Below the pieces are notes generated by a model, which was not told the origin of the DNA, did not search any database, and saw only the letters and a program-made list of their open reading frames with translations. This document shows positions 1 to 9,086 of a stretch of DNA of 64,000 nucleotides, piece by piece. Position 1 is the first letter of the stretch. Every line of letters begins with the position of its first letter. The stretch spans positions 3,410,001 through 3,474,000 of the forward strand of contig NZ_CP022579.1 of assembly GCF_008274805.1 (NCBI RefSeq). Reading direction: 5' to 3'. The stretch comes from Oryzomicrobium terrae (GTDB taxonomy: Bacteria > Pseudomonadota > Gammaproteobacteria > Burkholderiales > Rhodocyclaceae). The position numbers and the translations under genes are program-made.

Positions 1-395
1 CGCAGCGGCGGGCCCACCGGGCGCAGACGCAACTCCATCACCCGGTTGGCGATGGCGCGCTTGTCGGTGACCACGAACAGGGCGTTTTCTTTGGGCGGGA
101 AGAGCTTGGGCCGGGCATCTTCGGTACCCCACTCGATCACCAGCTCATCGGAGATCGGCTTGGCCATGCACATCAGGCCGTAGCCCTGGCGGCGCTCGTC
201 GGCGGACAAGGCCATGTCGAGGACCACGCCCTGGTCGAACTGGCCGGACAGGACCTTGACCTTGCACTCGCCGCACGCACCGGCGCGGCAGTTGTTGGGC
301 AAGGCATAACCCGCATTTTCCAGGGCCATCAGGACGGTGTCGCCGGAGCGGCAATCGACCGCGCGGCCGGAAGGTTGCATGACGATACGGGCCAT
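1..395 (-). CDS. 2Fe-2S ferredoxin / flavin reductase component, partial
   Basis: The 3' end lies outside the window, so only about the first 131 residues are visible. Residues 1-90 form a plant-type [2Fe-2S] ferredoxin with the cluster ligands C36, C41, C44 and C76. From about residue 105 (VVTDKRAIANRVMELRL) an FNR-like FAD-binding barrel begins. Ferredoxin-first order is that of oxygenase reductases such as DmpP/XylZ; PaaE has the opposite order. The start is ATG at 395, behind GGAGAG. It lies downstream of a diiron oxygenase gene on the same strand and probably supplies it with electrons from NAD(P)H. The assignment as electron-transfer component is solid; the partner is inferred from context. 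Confidence 0.8.
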   Translation of the reverse strand, partial: MARIVMQPSGRAVDCRSGDTVLMALENAGYALPNNCRAGACGECKVKVLSGQFDQGVVLDMALSADERRQGYGLMCMAKPISDELVIEWGTEDARPKLFPPKENALFVVTDKRAIANRVMELRLRPVGPPL

Positions 396-439
396 GGAAC
401 GTCTCTCCTCGTTTCTTTTATCGGTTTCTCTGGGGGGTG

Positions 440-467
440 AAAGGGCCGGCCACCCGGCCGGCCCTTT
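440..467. terminator. Strong hairpin between diiron oxygenase and reductase genes
   Basis: A perfect 11-bp inverted repeat (AAAGGGCCGGC, 440-450, with GCCGGCCCTTT, 457-467) has a 6-nt loop. On the minus strand it lies between the oxygenase stop and the reductase start, so it may be a partial terminator or an mRNA-stabilising stem giving the two genes different expression. Confidence 0.6.
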
Positions 468-498
468 CGGTACAACGTGCTGCCATCAGGGCGGCGGA

Positions 499-1527
499 TC
501 AGAACACCGGGATGATGTCGTCCATCTCGACGTCGCTGATTTCCTTACCGGTGATGCCCACTTCCGGGATCGCCGGGAAGTCGATGCCGTAGCGGTCGAG
601 CACACCCTTCAGGTTGAGCATGGCGTTGCGCCAGTTTTCCAGCTTCATCTCGTAGGTGGGGATGCCAAAGCCGGCCATGCGCGCCACTTCCTCGGCTTCG
701 CGCTGGGTGGCGATGAAGTCGGAGGGCAGGTCCCAGAACTCCATCGGCGGCTCGAACAGCACGGCGGAGAGGAACAGGTAGCCGGCGCGGATCTGCTTGG
801 TCACCACGTCCTTGTTGGCCTGGTTGAGCTTGGGATAGTCGCGCTCCATGACCGCCATGCAGATGGCCATGTGGCGGCCTTCGTCCCGGCCGATGTTGCG
901 GAAACCTTCCTTGAAGACCGCTTCCCGGGAGTTGTCGTACATCTGCTTAAAGATGGTGGCGGCAGCGATCTCGCCCATCAGGAAGGAGCTGAACAGCACG
1001 GCCAGGTCGTACTTGGGCACGGCCTGCTTGTAGCCGGTCCAGTAGCGGCCGCCGTTGAAGTACAGCCACTTGGCGTTCTTCTGCAGGCGACGGCCCAGGT
1101 CGGTTTTGGGCTCGTAGGTGATGGGGTCGGGGTGGCCGAGCAGCTTGGTGATGGCCAGGCCGCACATGATTTCGTGGTTCTGCTCGTCGCGGGTCACGGA
1201 GAAGAAGCACTTGCGCACCGGATCTTCTTCATGGACCTCGTAGGTCTTGATCAGGGCTTCGGCGAAGACCGGGGGGGCGGAGGCGTCGAACACCGACAGC
1301 AGGGTCCACCAGTAAGCGATCGCTTCGCGCTCTTCCCAGGTGTAGCTGTCCACGTCCAGGGTGTCCCAGGGCAGCTTTTCGGGGTCCCAGTTCTCGCGCA
1401 GGGCGGCTTCCCAGACTTCCTGCAGCTTCTTGGTGTGGGAATGCCAGGACAGCGGATAGACGTTCGGCTGGGGAGTCTCCGGCGGGAGCTCCATCGAATC
1501 GGAAAAACGTTCCTTCAGGTTTGCCAT
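499..1527 (-). CDS. Ferritin-like (R2-type) diiron oxygenase, substrate unknown
   Basis: A 342-residue soluble protein with the full ligand set of carboxylate-bridged diiron enzymes: E90, E115-x2-H118, E186 and E216-x2-H219. This places it in the ferritin-like/R2-like oxygenase superfamily. It is shorter than BoxB and does not look like PaaA, so I assign no known substrate. ATG at 1527 is preceded by GGAGGAGAT. A ferredoxin-reductase gene follows on the same strand, which suggests a two-component oxygenase. It is divergent from the paa operon, so an aromatic or CoA-thioester substrate is plausible but unproven. Confidence 0.75.
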   Translation of the reverse strand: MANLKERFSDSMELPPETPQPNVYPLSWHSHTKKLQEVWEAALRENWDPEKLPWDTLDVDSYTWEEREAIAYWWTLLSVFDASAPPVFAEALIKTYEVHEEDPVRKCFFSVTRDEQNHEIMCGLAITKLLGHPDPITYEPKTDLGRRLQKNAKWLYFNGGRYWTGYKQAVPKYDLAVLFSSFLMGEIAAATIFKQMYDNSREAVFKEGFRNIGRDEGRHMAICMAVMERDYPKLNQANKDVVTKQIRAGYLFLSAVLFEPPMEFWDLPSDFIATQREAEEVARMAGFGIPTYEMKLENWRNAMLNLKGVLDRYGIDFPAIPEVGITGKEISDVEMDDIIPVF

Positions 1528-1591
1528 ATCTCCTCCAATTGTGTGGGTTCCAAGTGCCCGGCCAGGCGTTTTCACCCGTACCGTCCAATTC

Positions 1592-1620
1592 ATCATGTTA
1601 CCTATAGAAACGATTGTCAA
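1592..1620 (-). promoter_or_regulatory. Sigma-70-like promoter for the diiron oxygenase gene
   Basis: On the minus strand TTGACA (1620-1615), a 17-nt spacer and CATGAT (1597-1592) match a housekeeping promoter. The motif GATACAAA occurs just upstream of the -35 box and recurs upstream of the paaN promoter. Confidence 0.5.
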
Positions 1621-1818
1621 CGTTTTTTGTATCGTATTTTTTCCCCAGCCTGACCCAATCGGTTTCTGGGTCGGCGTTTTCTGGCCGGCGCCAATACCCT
1701 GAAAATTCACTGAAATAGCGGCGCAAAGCACCGTTGCGGCGTTATTCCGCTGGGGCCGGACAGGGTCTTGCATCACCCGCAGCAAGTGCGGAACCAGACA
1801 TCGATATGATACAAAGCA

Positions 1819-1847
1819 TTGACACTACAGAACTCGTTTTGTAATGT
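1819..1847 (+). promoter_or_regulatory. Sigma-70-like promoter for the paa operon
   Basis: TTGACA (1819-1824), a 17-nt spacer and TAATGT (1842-1847) lie 88 bases before the paaN start. GATACAAA lies immediately upstream, in the same relation to the -35 box as at the divergent promoter. The intergenic stretch 1528-1934 holds these two promoters and no convincing gene. Confidence 0.55.
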
Positions 1848-1934
1848 GTAATTCACGCCCTCCCCCATCGGGGTCCGGGGCACGGATCGATAACCAGGCC
1901 CTCGCGCCCACCCAACCGAGACACGGAGACAACG

Positions 1935-3596
1935 ATGGTTCACCCCCTGTTCGAAAAACATCAGGCCACCCTGGACGGCGCCGTCGCCGCCATCCATAGC
2001 CGCGGCTACTGGTCGGCCTACGCCGAAATGCCCAGCCCCAAGGTCTATGGCGAAACCGCCATGGACGACGGCAAGCGCGCCTTCGACGCCCACCTGGGCA
2101 AGCGTTTCGAACTGGACCAGCCCGGGGTGACCGGCTGGGGCGGCGACGAAGCCTCTCCCTACGGCCTGCCGCTGCGCGTCTCCTACCCCCAATGCGATCC
2201 CCAGGCCCTGATCGACGCCGGCCTGACGGCCATGGTCGGCTGGCAGAAGATCGGCGCCGCCGGCCGTACCGGGGTCTGCCTGGAAATCCTCGACCGCCTC
2301 AACAAGCAGAGCTTCGAACTGGCCCACGCGGTGATGATGACCACCGGCCAGGGCTGGATGATGGCCTTCCAGGCCGGCGCCCCCCACGCCCAGGACCGGG
2401 GTCTGGAGGCGGTGGCCTACGCCTGGCGCGAGCAGAGCTTCGTTCCCGGCGAGGCCCGCTGGGAAAAGCCCCAGGGCAAGAACCCGCCCCTGGTGATGCA
2501 GAAGCACTTCGAGATCGTCGGCCGGGGCGTGGCCCTGGTGATCGGCTGTGGCACCTTCCCCACCTGGAACACCTACCCGGGCCTGTTCGCCGCCCTGGCC
2601 ACCGGCAACCCGGTGATCGTCAAGCCGCACAGCAACGCCATCCTGCCGGCGGCCATCACCGTGCGCACCATCCGCGCCGTGCTGGCGGAAAACGGCATCG
2701 ACCCCAACCTGGTGACCCTGGCGGTGATTCCCCAGCGCGCCGCCACCCAGCAACTGGCCGCCCACCCGGCGGTGAAGTCGATCGACTTCACTGGCAGCAA
2801 CGTCTTTGGCCAGTGGCTGATCGACAACTGCCGTCAGGCACAGGTCTATGCCGAGCTGGCCGGGGTGAACAACATCGTGGTCGATTCCACCGACGCCTAC
2901 CGGGCCATGCTGAAGAACCTGGCGTTCACCCTGTCCCTCTACTCGGGCCAGATGTGCACCACCTCCCAGGCCCTGTTCGTCCCCGCCGGCGGCATCGACA
3001 CCGATGAGGGCCACAAGAGCTTCGACGAGGTGTGCGCCGATCTGGCCGCCGCCGTCGACGCCTTCCTGGCCAAGCCGGAAGTGGCCACCGCCGTACTCGG
3101 CGCGATCCAGTCCACCGACACCCTGAATCGCCTCGCCGCCGCCCCGGCCTTGGGCAAGGTGGTGCTCGCATCGAAGAAGATCGCCCACCCCGAGTTCCCC
3201 CTGGCCGAAGTGCGCACCCCGCTGCTGCTGGCCTGCGACGCCACGGACGAAGCCGCCTATATGGAAGAGCGCTTCGGCCCGATCAGCTTCATCGTCAAGG
3301 TCGCCGACACCGCCGCCGGCATCGCCCTGTCGGAGCGGGTGGTGAGCCAGCACGGCGCCCTCACCGTGGGCCTCTACTCGACCCGCTCCGCAGTGATCGA
3401 CGCCATGACTGAAGCCACCTGGCGCAGCAAGGTGGCCCTGTCGATCAACCTCACTGGCGCCGTCTTCGTGAACCAGTCGGCGGCCTTCTCCGACTACCAC
3501 GGCACCGGCGGCAACCCGGCGGCCAACGCCTCCTACGCCGACTCGGCCTTCGTCGCCAACCGCTTCCGCGTCGTGCAACGGCGCTACCACGTGTAA
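1935..3596 (+). CDS. paaN: PaaN-type aldehyde dehydrogenase (phenylacetate pathway)
   Basis: A 553-residue aldehyde-dehydrogenase-fold protein of the PaaN family. The nucleotide-binding core (about 190-310) includes VIGCGTFPTWNTYPGL, and the catalytic cysteine is C341 in GQMCTT. It lacks the C-terminal MaoC-like hydratase domain of the longer E. coli PaaZ fusion, so the aldehyde-oxidation step after ring opening is its likely role. ATG at 1935 follows CGGAGA. It heads a tightly packed operon with paaGHIKJ. Family membership is confident; the exact step is from knowledge of the pathway. Confidence 0.9.
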   Translation: MVHPLFEKHQATLDGAVAAIHSRGYWSAYAEMPSPKVYGETAMDDGKRAFDAHLGKRFELDQPGVTGWGGDEASPYGLPLRVSYPQCDPQALIDAGLTAMVGWQKIGAAGRTGVCLEILDRLNKQSFELAHAVMMTTGQGWMMAFQAGAPHAQDRGLEAVAYAWREQSFVPGEARWEKPQGKNPPLVMQKHFEIVGRGVALVIGCGTFPTWNTYPGLFAALATGNPVIVKPHSNAILPAAITVRTIRAVLAENGIDPNLVTLAVIPQRAATQQLAAHPAVKSIDFTGSNVFGQWLIDNCRQAQVYAELAGVNNIVVDSTDAYRAMLKNLAFTLSLYSGQMCTTSQALFVPAGGIDTDEGHKSFDEVCADLAAAVDAFLAKPEVATAVLGAIQSTDTLNRLAAAPALGKVVLASKKIAHPEFPLAEVRTPLLLACDATDEAAYMEERFGPISFIVKVADTAAGIALSERVVSQHGALTVGLYSTRSAVIDAMTEATWRSKVALSINLTGAVFVNQSAAFSDYHGTGGNPAANASYADSAFVANRFRVVQRRYHV

Positions 3597-3606
3597 GGAG
3601 GGGGCC

Positions 3607-4398
3607 ATGAGCTTCGAAACCATCGCCTTCACCGTCGAGGCCGGCATCGCCCGCCTCACCCTAAACCGGCCCGACCGGCTCAACAGCTTCACCGACCGGA
3701 TGCATGAGGAAGTACGTGAAGCCCTGACCCGGGTCGAGACCGACCCGGCGATCCGCGTCCTGGTGCTCACCGGGGCCGGCCGGGGCTTCTGCGCCGGCCA
3801 GGACCTGAACGACCGCTCGGTGTCCGCCGGCGACGCCGCCCCGGACCTGGGCGCCTCGGTGGAAAAGAACTACAAGCCCCTGGTGCTGCGCCTGCAGAAC
3901 CTGCGCGTGCCCACCGTCTGCGCCGTCAACGGCGTGGCCGCCGGGGCCGGCGCCAGCCTGGCCCTGGCCTGCGACGTGGTGGTGGCGGGCCGCTCGGCCA
4001 GCTTCCTCCAGGCCTTCTCCAAGATCGGCCTGATTCCGGACACCGGCGGCACCTGGTTCCTGCCCCAGCGCGTCGGCATGGCCCGGGCCATGGGCCTGGC
4101 CCTGCTGGCGGAAAAGCTGCCGGCGGGAAAGGCCGCCGAGTGGGGCCTGATCTGGCAGTGCGTCGATGACGCCGAGTTGGCCGCTACGGTAGACGCCCTG
4201 GCCACCCAGTTCGCCACTGCCCCGACCCGAGCCCTGGTGCGCACCCGCCAGCTGATGCGCGCCTCCATGAGCCAGGACCTGGCCGCCCAGCTCGATGCCG
4301 AGCGCGACGCCATGCGCGAGCTGGGCCAGTCGCCGGACTACCGGGAAGGCGTGGCCGCCTTCATGGAAAAGCGCGTGCCGCGCTTTACGGGGCAATGA
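3607..4398 (+). CDS. paaG: PaaG, ring-epoxyphenylacetyl-CoA isomerase (crotonase family)
   Basis: A 263-residue crotonase-fold protein. It shows the CoA-binding and oxyanion-hole segments GRGFCAGQDL (about 60-69) and NGVAAGAGASLALACD (about 104-119), typical of PaaG. In the aerobic CoA pathway PaaG isomerises the phenylacetyl-CoA epoxide to the seven-membered oxepin before ring cleavage. A strong AAGGAGG lies just ahead of ATG 3607, and the stop overlaps the paaH start (ATGATG, 4395-4400), indicating translational coupling. Confidence 0.9.
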   Translation: MSFETIAFTVEAGIARLTLNRPDRLNSFTDRMHEEVREALTRVETDPAIRVLVLTGAGRGFCAGQDLNDRSVSAGDAAPDLGASVEKNYKPLVLRLQNLRVPTVCAVNGVAAGAGASLALACDVVVAGRSASFLQAFSKIGLIPDTGGTWFLPQRVGMARAMGLALLAEKLPAGKAAEWGLIWQCVDDAELAATVDALATQFATAPTRALVRTRQLMRASMSQDLAAQLDAERDAMRELGQSPDYREGVAAFMEKRVPRFTGQ

Positions 4399-5939
4399 TG
4401 AGCGCCGCCCCCGCTGCTGCCCCCCTGCCCGCCTCCGCCCCGGTGGCGGTGGTCGGCGCCGGCGCCATGGGCGCCGGCATCGCCCAGGTGGCGGCCCTGG
4501 CCGGCCATCCGGTGCGCCTGCTCGACAACCGTCCCGGCGCCGCCGCCAAGGCGGTGGACGAGCTGCGCGCCACCCTGGCCAAACTCGCCGCCAAGGGCAA
4601 GCTCGACGCCGCCCAGGCCGATGCCGCCGCATCGCGCCTCACCGCCGTCGCGTCCCTCGATGCCCTGGCCGACGCCGCCCTGGTGGTGGAAGCCATCGTC
4701 GAGAACCTGGAAGCCAAGCGCGCCCTGTTCCGCGACCTGGAAGCCCGGGTCGGCGAGCATTGCCTGTTCGGCACCAACACCTCGTCGATCTCGGTCACCG
4801 CCATCGCCGCCGGCCTGGCCCGGCCGGAGCGCCTGGCCGGGCTGCACTTCTTCAACCCGGCGCCGCTGATGGCCCTGGTGGAGATCGTCAGCGGCCTGGC
4901 CACCGACCCGGCCGTGGCCGCCACCCTGTTCGCCACCGCCGCCGCCTGGGGCAAGACCCCGGTCCACGCCCGCTCCACCCCCGGCTTCATCGTCAACCGG
5001 GTGGCCCGCCCCTACTACGCCGAGGCCCTGCGCCTAGTGAGCGAGGGCGCCGCCGACACCGCCACCCTAGACGCCCTGTACCGGGAGGCCGGCGGTTTCC
5101 GCATGGGGCCCTTCGAACTGATGGATCTGATCGGCCACGACGTGAACTTCGCCGTCACCTCGTCGGTGTGGAAGGCCTACTACCACGACCCGCGCTTCAC
5201 CCCCTCCCTGGTCCAGGAAGAACTGGTCAACGCCGGCTACCTGGGACGCAAGAGCGGGCGCGGCTTCTACGCCTACGGCGAAGGCGCAACCCCAGCGGCA
5301 CCGGCCAGCGCCGCTCCGGCCCCCTGCCCGGCCACGATCACCCTGTTCGGCGCCAGCTCGGCGGCCAACGCCCTGGCCCAGCGCCTGGGCGCCGCCGGGG
5401 TGGCCCACGGCCGCAGTCCGGCCGCCGACGACGGCCGCCTGGCCGAGGCCGACGGGGCGGTGCTGTACGTCACCGACGGGCGTACCGCTACCCGTCGGGC
5501 GGCGGAAAGTGGCGTGGCGGCGACCGTGCTGATCGATCTGGCCCTGGACTACGCCAGCGCCCCGCGCCTGGCCCTGGCCGGCGCTCTGCAATGCCCCGAG
5601 GCAGCGCGCACGGCGGCGATCGGCCTGCTCCAGGCCGCCGGATTCGCGGTGGCGGAACTGGCCGACGTGCCGGGCCTGGCGCTGATGCGCACCGTGGCCA
5701 TGCTCGCCAACGAAGCTGCCGACGCGGTAAACCAGGGCGTCTGCTCCCCGGATGCGGTGGATGCGGCGATGCGCCTGGGCACAAACTACCCCTGCGGCCC
5801 CCTGGCCTGGGCCGAACGCATCGGCCCAGCCGCCGTGGTGGCCGTGCTGGGCCACCTGGCCGCCACCTACGGCGAGGACCGCTACCGGATTTCGCCCTTC
5901 CTGCAACAACGAGTTCACGCCGGAAAGGATTTGCACTGA
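4395..5939 (+). CDS. paaH: PaaH, 3-hydroxyadipyl-CoA dehydrogenase
   Basis: A 514-residue NAD-dependent 3-hydroxyacyl-CoA dehydrogenase. The Rossmann motif VVGAGAMGAGIAQ lies near residue 17, followed by HFFNPAPLMALVEIV and a C-terminal second helical domain, giving the long PaaH/PaaC architecture. It oxidises 3-hydroxyadipyl-CoA to 3-oxoadipyl-CoA. The start overlaps the paaG stop by 4 bases and its stop overlaps the paaI start (ATGA), so the three genes appear coupled. Confidence 0.9.
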   Translation: MMSAAPAAAPLPASAPVAVVGAGAMGAGIAQVAALAGHPVRLLDNRPGAAAKAVDELRATLAKLAAKGKLDAAQADAAASRLTAVASLDALADAALVVEAIVENLEAKRALFRDLEARVGEHCLFGTNTSSISVTAIAAGLARPERLAGLHFFNPAPLMALVEIVSGLATDPAVAATLFATAAAWGKTPVHARSTPGFIVNRVARPYYAEALRLVSEGAADTATLDALYREAGGFRMGPFELMDLIGHDVNFAVTSSVWKAYYHDPRFTPSLVQEELVNAGYLGRKSGRGFYAYGEGATPAAPASAAPAPCPATITLFGASSAANALAQRLGAAGVAHGRSPAADDGRLAEADGAVLYVTDGRTATRRAAESGVAATVLIDLALDYASAPRLALAGALQCPEAARTAAIGLLQAAGFAVAELADVPGLALMRTVAMLANEAADAVNQGVCSPDAVDAAMRLGTNYPCGPLAWAERIGPAAVVAVLGHLAATYGEDRYRISPFLQQRVHAGKDLH

Positions 5940-6433
5940 TGAGCCACTCCCACGCTCCCCACGACCCCCAGGCAGCCCAGCAGCTGGCCGAGGCGGTCGC
6001 CGACGCCATGTGGTCCCGGGACCAGGCCACCCGCATGCTCGGCATGCGCTTGGTCAGCGTTGGCCCGGGCCGGGCCACCCTGGCCATGACGGTGCGCCCG
6101 GACATGACCAACGGCCACGCCATGTGCCACGGCGGGCTGATTTTCACCCTGGCCGACAGCGCCTTCGCCTATGCGTGCAATAGTTACAACCTGAACACGG
6201 TGGCCTCGGCCTGCCACATCGACTTCCTCGCCCCGGCCAAGGTCGGCGACGTACTGGAAGCCGAGGCGGTGGAGCGCTCCGCGTCGGGCCGCACCGGGGT
6301 CTACGACATCACCGTGCGCAACCCGCACGGCAAGACCGTCGCCCTGTTCCGGGGCAAGTCGTACCGCATCAGCGGCGAGGTGATCGCCGGTCTGGCGGGC
6401 GCCGCCGAGACCACCACGAGCCGCCAGTCCTAA
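5939..6433 (+). CDS. paaI: PaaI, hotdog-fold acyl-CoA thioesterase
   Basis: A 164-residue hotdog-fold protein with the PaaI signature around MTNGHAMCHGGLIFTLAD, where the Asp-bearing helix is catalytic in the family. PaaI hydrolyses dead-end CoA esters and frees CoA when the pathway stalls. The ATG overlaps the paaH stop as ATGA at 5939. Confidence 0.9.
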   Translation: MSHSHAPHDPQAAQQLAEAVADAMWSRDQATRMLGMRLVSVGPGRATLAMTVRPDMTNGHAMCHGGLIFTLADSAFAYACNSYNLNTVASACHIDFLAPAKVGDVLEAEAVERSASGRTGVYDITVRNPHGKTVALFRGKSYRISGEVIAGLAGAAETTTSRQS

Positions 6434-6471
6434 GAGCGGCATCACACTACTAAAACACTGGAGACAAACCC

Positions 6472-7797
6472 ATGCCTGTGAAGCAGCCTCAACCCGGCGA
6501 CCTGGAGCCGATCGAAAAAGCCAGCCGCGACGAGATCGCCGCCGTGCAACTCGAACGGCTCAAGGCCACCCTGCGCAACGCCTACGAGAACGTCCCCCAC
6601 TACCGCAAGAAGTTCGACGAGGCAGGGGTCCATCCCGAGGATCTGCAGACCCTGGCCGACCTGGCCAAGTTTCCCTTCACCACCAAGCACGACCTGCGCG
6701 ACAACTACCCCTTCGGCATGTTCGCCGTGCCGCGGGAAAAGATCGCCCGGGTGCACGCTTCGTCCGGCACCACCGGCAAACCGACGGTGGTGGGCTACAC
6801 CCTGAAGGACATCGACACCTGGGCCAACCTGGTGGCGCGCTCGATCCGCGCCGCCGGCGGCCGCCCCGGCGACATGGTGCACGTGGCCTACGGCTACGGC
6901 CTGTTCACCGGCGGCCTGGGCGCCCACTACGGCGCCGAGCGGGCCGGCTGCACCGTGGTGCCCATGTCCGGTGGCCAGACCGAAAAGCAGATCCAGCTCA
7001 TCCAGGACTTCAAGCCGGACATCATCATGGTCACCCCGTCCTACGCCCTGGTGATTGCCGAGGAGTTCATCAAGCAGGGCCTGGACCCGGCCGCCTGTTC
7101 CCTCAAGGTCGGCATCTTCGGCGCCGAGCCCTGGGGCGAGGGGATGCGCGCCGAGATCGAGCGCAAGCTCGGCATCGACGCCATGGACATCTACGGCCTG
7201 TCCGAAGTGATGGGCCCCGGCGTGGCCAGCGAGTGCATCGAATCCAAGGACGGCCCGGTGATCTGGGAAGACCATTTCTATCCCGAGATCATCGATCCCT
7301 CCACCGGCGAGGTGCTGCCCGACGGTAGCGAGGGCGAGCTGGTGTTCACCTCCCTGTCCAAGGAGGCGATGCCGATCATCCGCTACCGCACCCGGGACCT
7401 GACCCGCCTGCTGGCCCCCACCTCGCGCAGCTTCCGGCGCATGGGCAAAATCACCGGCCGCTCCGACGACATGCTGATCATCCGCGGCGTGAACGTCTTC
7501 CCCACCCAGATCGAGGAGCAGATCCTGCGCGAACCGCGCCTTTCCGGGAACTACCAGCTGGTGGTGACCCGCTCCGGCCTGCTCGACGAGCTGGAGGTGC
7601 GCTGCGAGCTGCAACTGCCCCAGTCCGGCATCCTCTCTCCCGGCGAGATCCAGGGCATCGCCAAGACCCTGCAGCACCAGATCAAGACCCTCATCGGCGT
7701 GTCCTCCAAGGTCACGGTGCTGGAGTTCGGCCAGATCCCGCGTACTCAGGTGGGCAAGGCCAAGCGCGTCATCGACGAACGCCAGCAGCGGGGATAA
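6472..7797 (+). CDS. paaK: PaaK, phenylacetate-CoA ligase
   Basis: A 441-residue AMP-forming ligase of the PaaK family. It has the phosphate loop HASSGTTGKPTVVGYT (about 97-112), the adenylation segment DIYGLSEVMGPG and the hinge near ITGRSDDMLIIRGVNVFP. It activates phenylacetate to phenylacetyl-CoA, the committed step. ATG at 6472 follows CTGGAGAC. It lies 38 bases after paaI and 3 bases before the thiolase. Confidence 0.93.
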   Translation: MPVKQPQPGDLEPIEKASRDEIAAVQLERLKATLRNAYENVPHYRKKFDEAGVHPEDLQTLADLAKFPFTTKHDLRDNYPFGMFAVPREKIARVHASSGTTGKPTVVGYTLKDIDTWANLVARSIRAAGGRPGDMVHVAYGYGLFTGGLGAHYGAERAGCTVVPMSGGQTEKQIQLIQDFKPDIIMVTPSYALVIAEEFIKQGLDPAACSLKVGIFGAEPWGEGMRAEIERKLGIDAMDIYGLSEVMGPGVASECIESKDGPVIWEDHFYPEIIDPSTGEVLPDGSEGELVFTSLSKEAMPIIRYRTRDLTRLLAPTSRSFRRMGKITGRSDDMLIIRGVNVFPTQIEEQILREPRLSGNYQLVVTRSGLLDELEVRCELQLPQSGILSPGEIQGIAKTLQHQIKTLIGVSSKVTVLEFGQIPRTQVGKAKRVIDERQQRG

Positions 7798-7800
7798 GTC

Positions 7801-9018
7801 ATGAATCATTCTGCAAGCCAGGCCTACATCTGCGACGCCATTCGCACCCCCATCGGCCGCTACGGCGGCGCCCTTTCCGGCGTACGCGCCGACGACCTGG
7901 GCGCCCTGCCGATGAAAGCGCTGATGGAGCGCAACCCCAGGGTGGACTGGGCAGCGGTGGACGACGTGATCTACGGCTGCGCCAACCAGGCCGGCGAAGA
8001 CAACCGCAACGTGGCGCGCATGTCCGCGCTGCTGGCCGGCCTGCCGGTGGAGGTGCCGGGCACCACGGTCAACCGCCTGTGCGGCTCGGGCATGGACGCG
8101 GTCGGCCTGGCCGCCCGCTCGATCAAGGCCGGCGAAGCCGGGCTGATGATCGCCGGCGGGGTGGAAAGCATGTCCCGCGCGCCCTTCGTCATGGGCAAGG
8201 CCGACAGCGCCTTCTCCCGCCAGGCGGCGATCTACGACACCACCATCGGCTGGCGCTTCGTTAACCCGCAGATGAAGAAGCTCTTCGAAACCCACTCCAT
8301 GCCGCAGACCGCGGACAACGTGGCCGAGGAATTCAATATCTCCCGGGCCGATCAGGACGCCTTCGCCCTGCGCTCCCAGCAACGCTGGGCCGCCGCCCAC
8401 GCTGCCGGCCGCTTTGCCGACGAGATCGTGCCGGTGGTGCTGCCCCAGAAGAAGGGCGATCCCAAGGTGGTGGATACGGACGAGCATCCCCGTCCCGACA
8501 CCACCCTGGAGAGCCTGACCAAGCTGAAGGGGGTCAACGGCCCGGAACTGAGCGTCACCGCCGGCAATGCCTCCGGGGTGAACGACGGGGCCTGCGCCCT
8601 GCTGATCGCCTCGGCGGCCGCCGCGGACCGCTACGGTCTTACCCCCCGGGCCCGGGTGGTGGGCATGGCCACCGCCGGTGTCGCACCGCGCATCATGGGT
8701 TTCGGCCCGGCCCCGGCAGTGCGCAAGGTGCTCGCCCAGACCGGCCTGACCCTGGAGCAGATGGACGTGATCGAGCTCAACGAAGCGTTTGCCGCCCAGG
8801 CCCTGGCGGTGCTGCGCGACCTGGGCCTGCGCGACGATGCCGCCCACGTGAACCCCAACGGCGGCGCCATCGCCCTGGGCCACCCCCTGGGCATGAGCGG
8901 CGCGCGCCTGGTCACCACCGCCCTGTACGAGCTGCAGCGGCGCGGCGGACGCTACGCCCTGTGCACCATGTGCATCGGTGTCGGCCAGGGAATAGCCCTG
9001 ATCATCGAACGGGTATAG
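7801..9018 (+). CDS. paaJ: PaaJ, 3-oxoadipyl-CoA thiolase
   Basis: A 405-residue thiolase. The acyl-accepting cysteine lies in [11 protein letters not shown] (about 93-103), the His in [17 protein letters not shown], and the C-terminal catalytic Cys in [10 protein letters not shown]. This is the beta-ketoadipyl-CoA thiolase type, yielding succinyl-CoA and acetyl-CoA as the last pathway step. It ends the paa run; no paaABCDE epoxidase genes are in the window. Confidence 0.9.
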   Translation: MNHSASQAYICDAIRTPIGRYGGALSGVRADDLGALPMKALMERNPRVDWAAVDDVIYGCANQAGEDNRNVARMSALLAGLPVEVPGTTVNRLCGSGMDAVGLAARSIKAGEAGLMIAGGVESMSRAPFVMGKADSAFSRQAAIYDTTIGWRFVNPQMKKLFETHSMPQTADNVAEEFNISRADQDAFALRSQQRWAAAHAAGRFADEIVPVVLPQKKGDPKVVDTDEHPRPDTTLESLTKLKGVNGPELSVTAGNASGVNDGACALLIASAAAADRYGLTPRARVVGMATAGVAPRIMGFGPAPAVRKVLAQTGLTLEQMDVIELNEAFAAQALAVLRDLGLRDDAAHVNPNGGAIALGHPLGMSGARLVTTALYELQRRGGRYALCTMCIGVGQGIALIIERV

Positions 9019-9086
9019 CCAAAACTATTTTTTTATATAGAATCACTTCTACAATACGTAACGCCACTTGAGTGGAGGAGACACCC

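Noticed and set aside
337-1653. Long rightward ORF across the diiron oxygenase gene
   Set aside because: Antisense shadow; the leftward frame has diiron ligands and a good ribosome-binding site.
6442-8883. Very long antisense ORF opposite paaK-paaJ
   Set aside because: His/Gly/Val-rich shadow frame of a high-G+C coding region; no domains, and the sense strand encodes clear enzymes.
1-9018. paaABCDE phenylacetyl-CoA epoxidase within the window
   Set aside because: The diiron protein and its ferredoxin-first reductase do not match PaaA-E; those genes must lie elsewhere.
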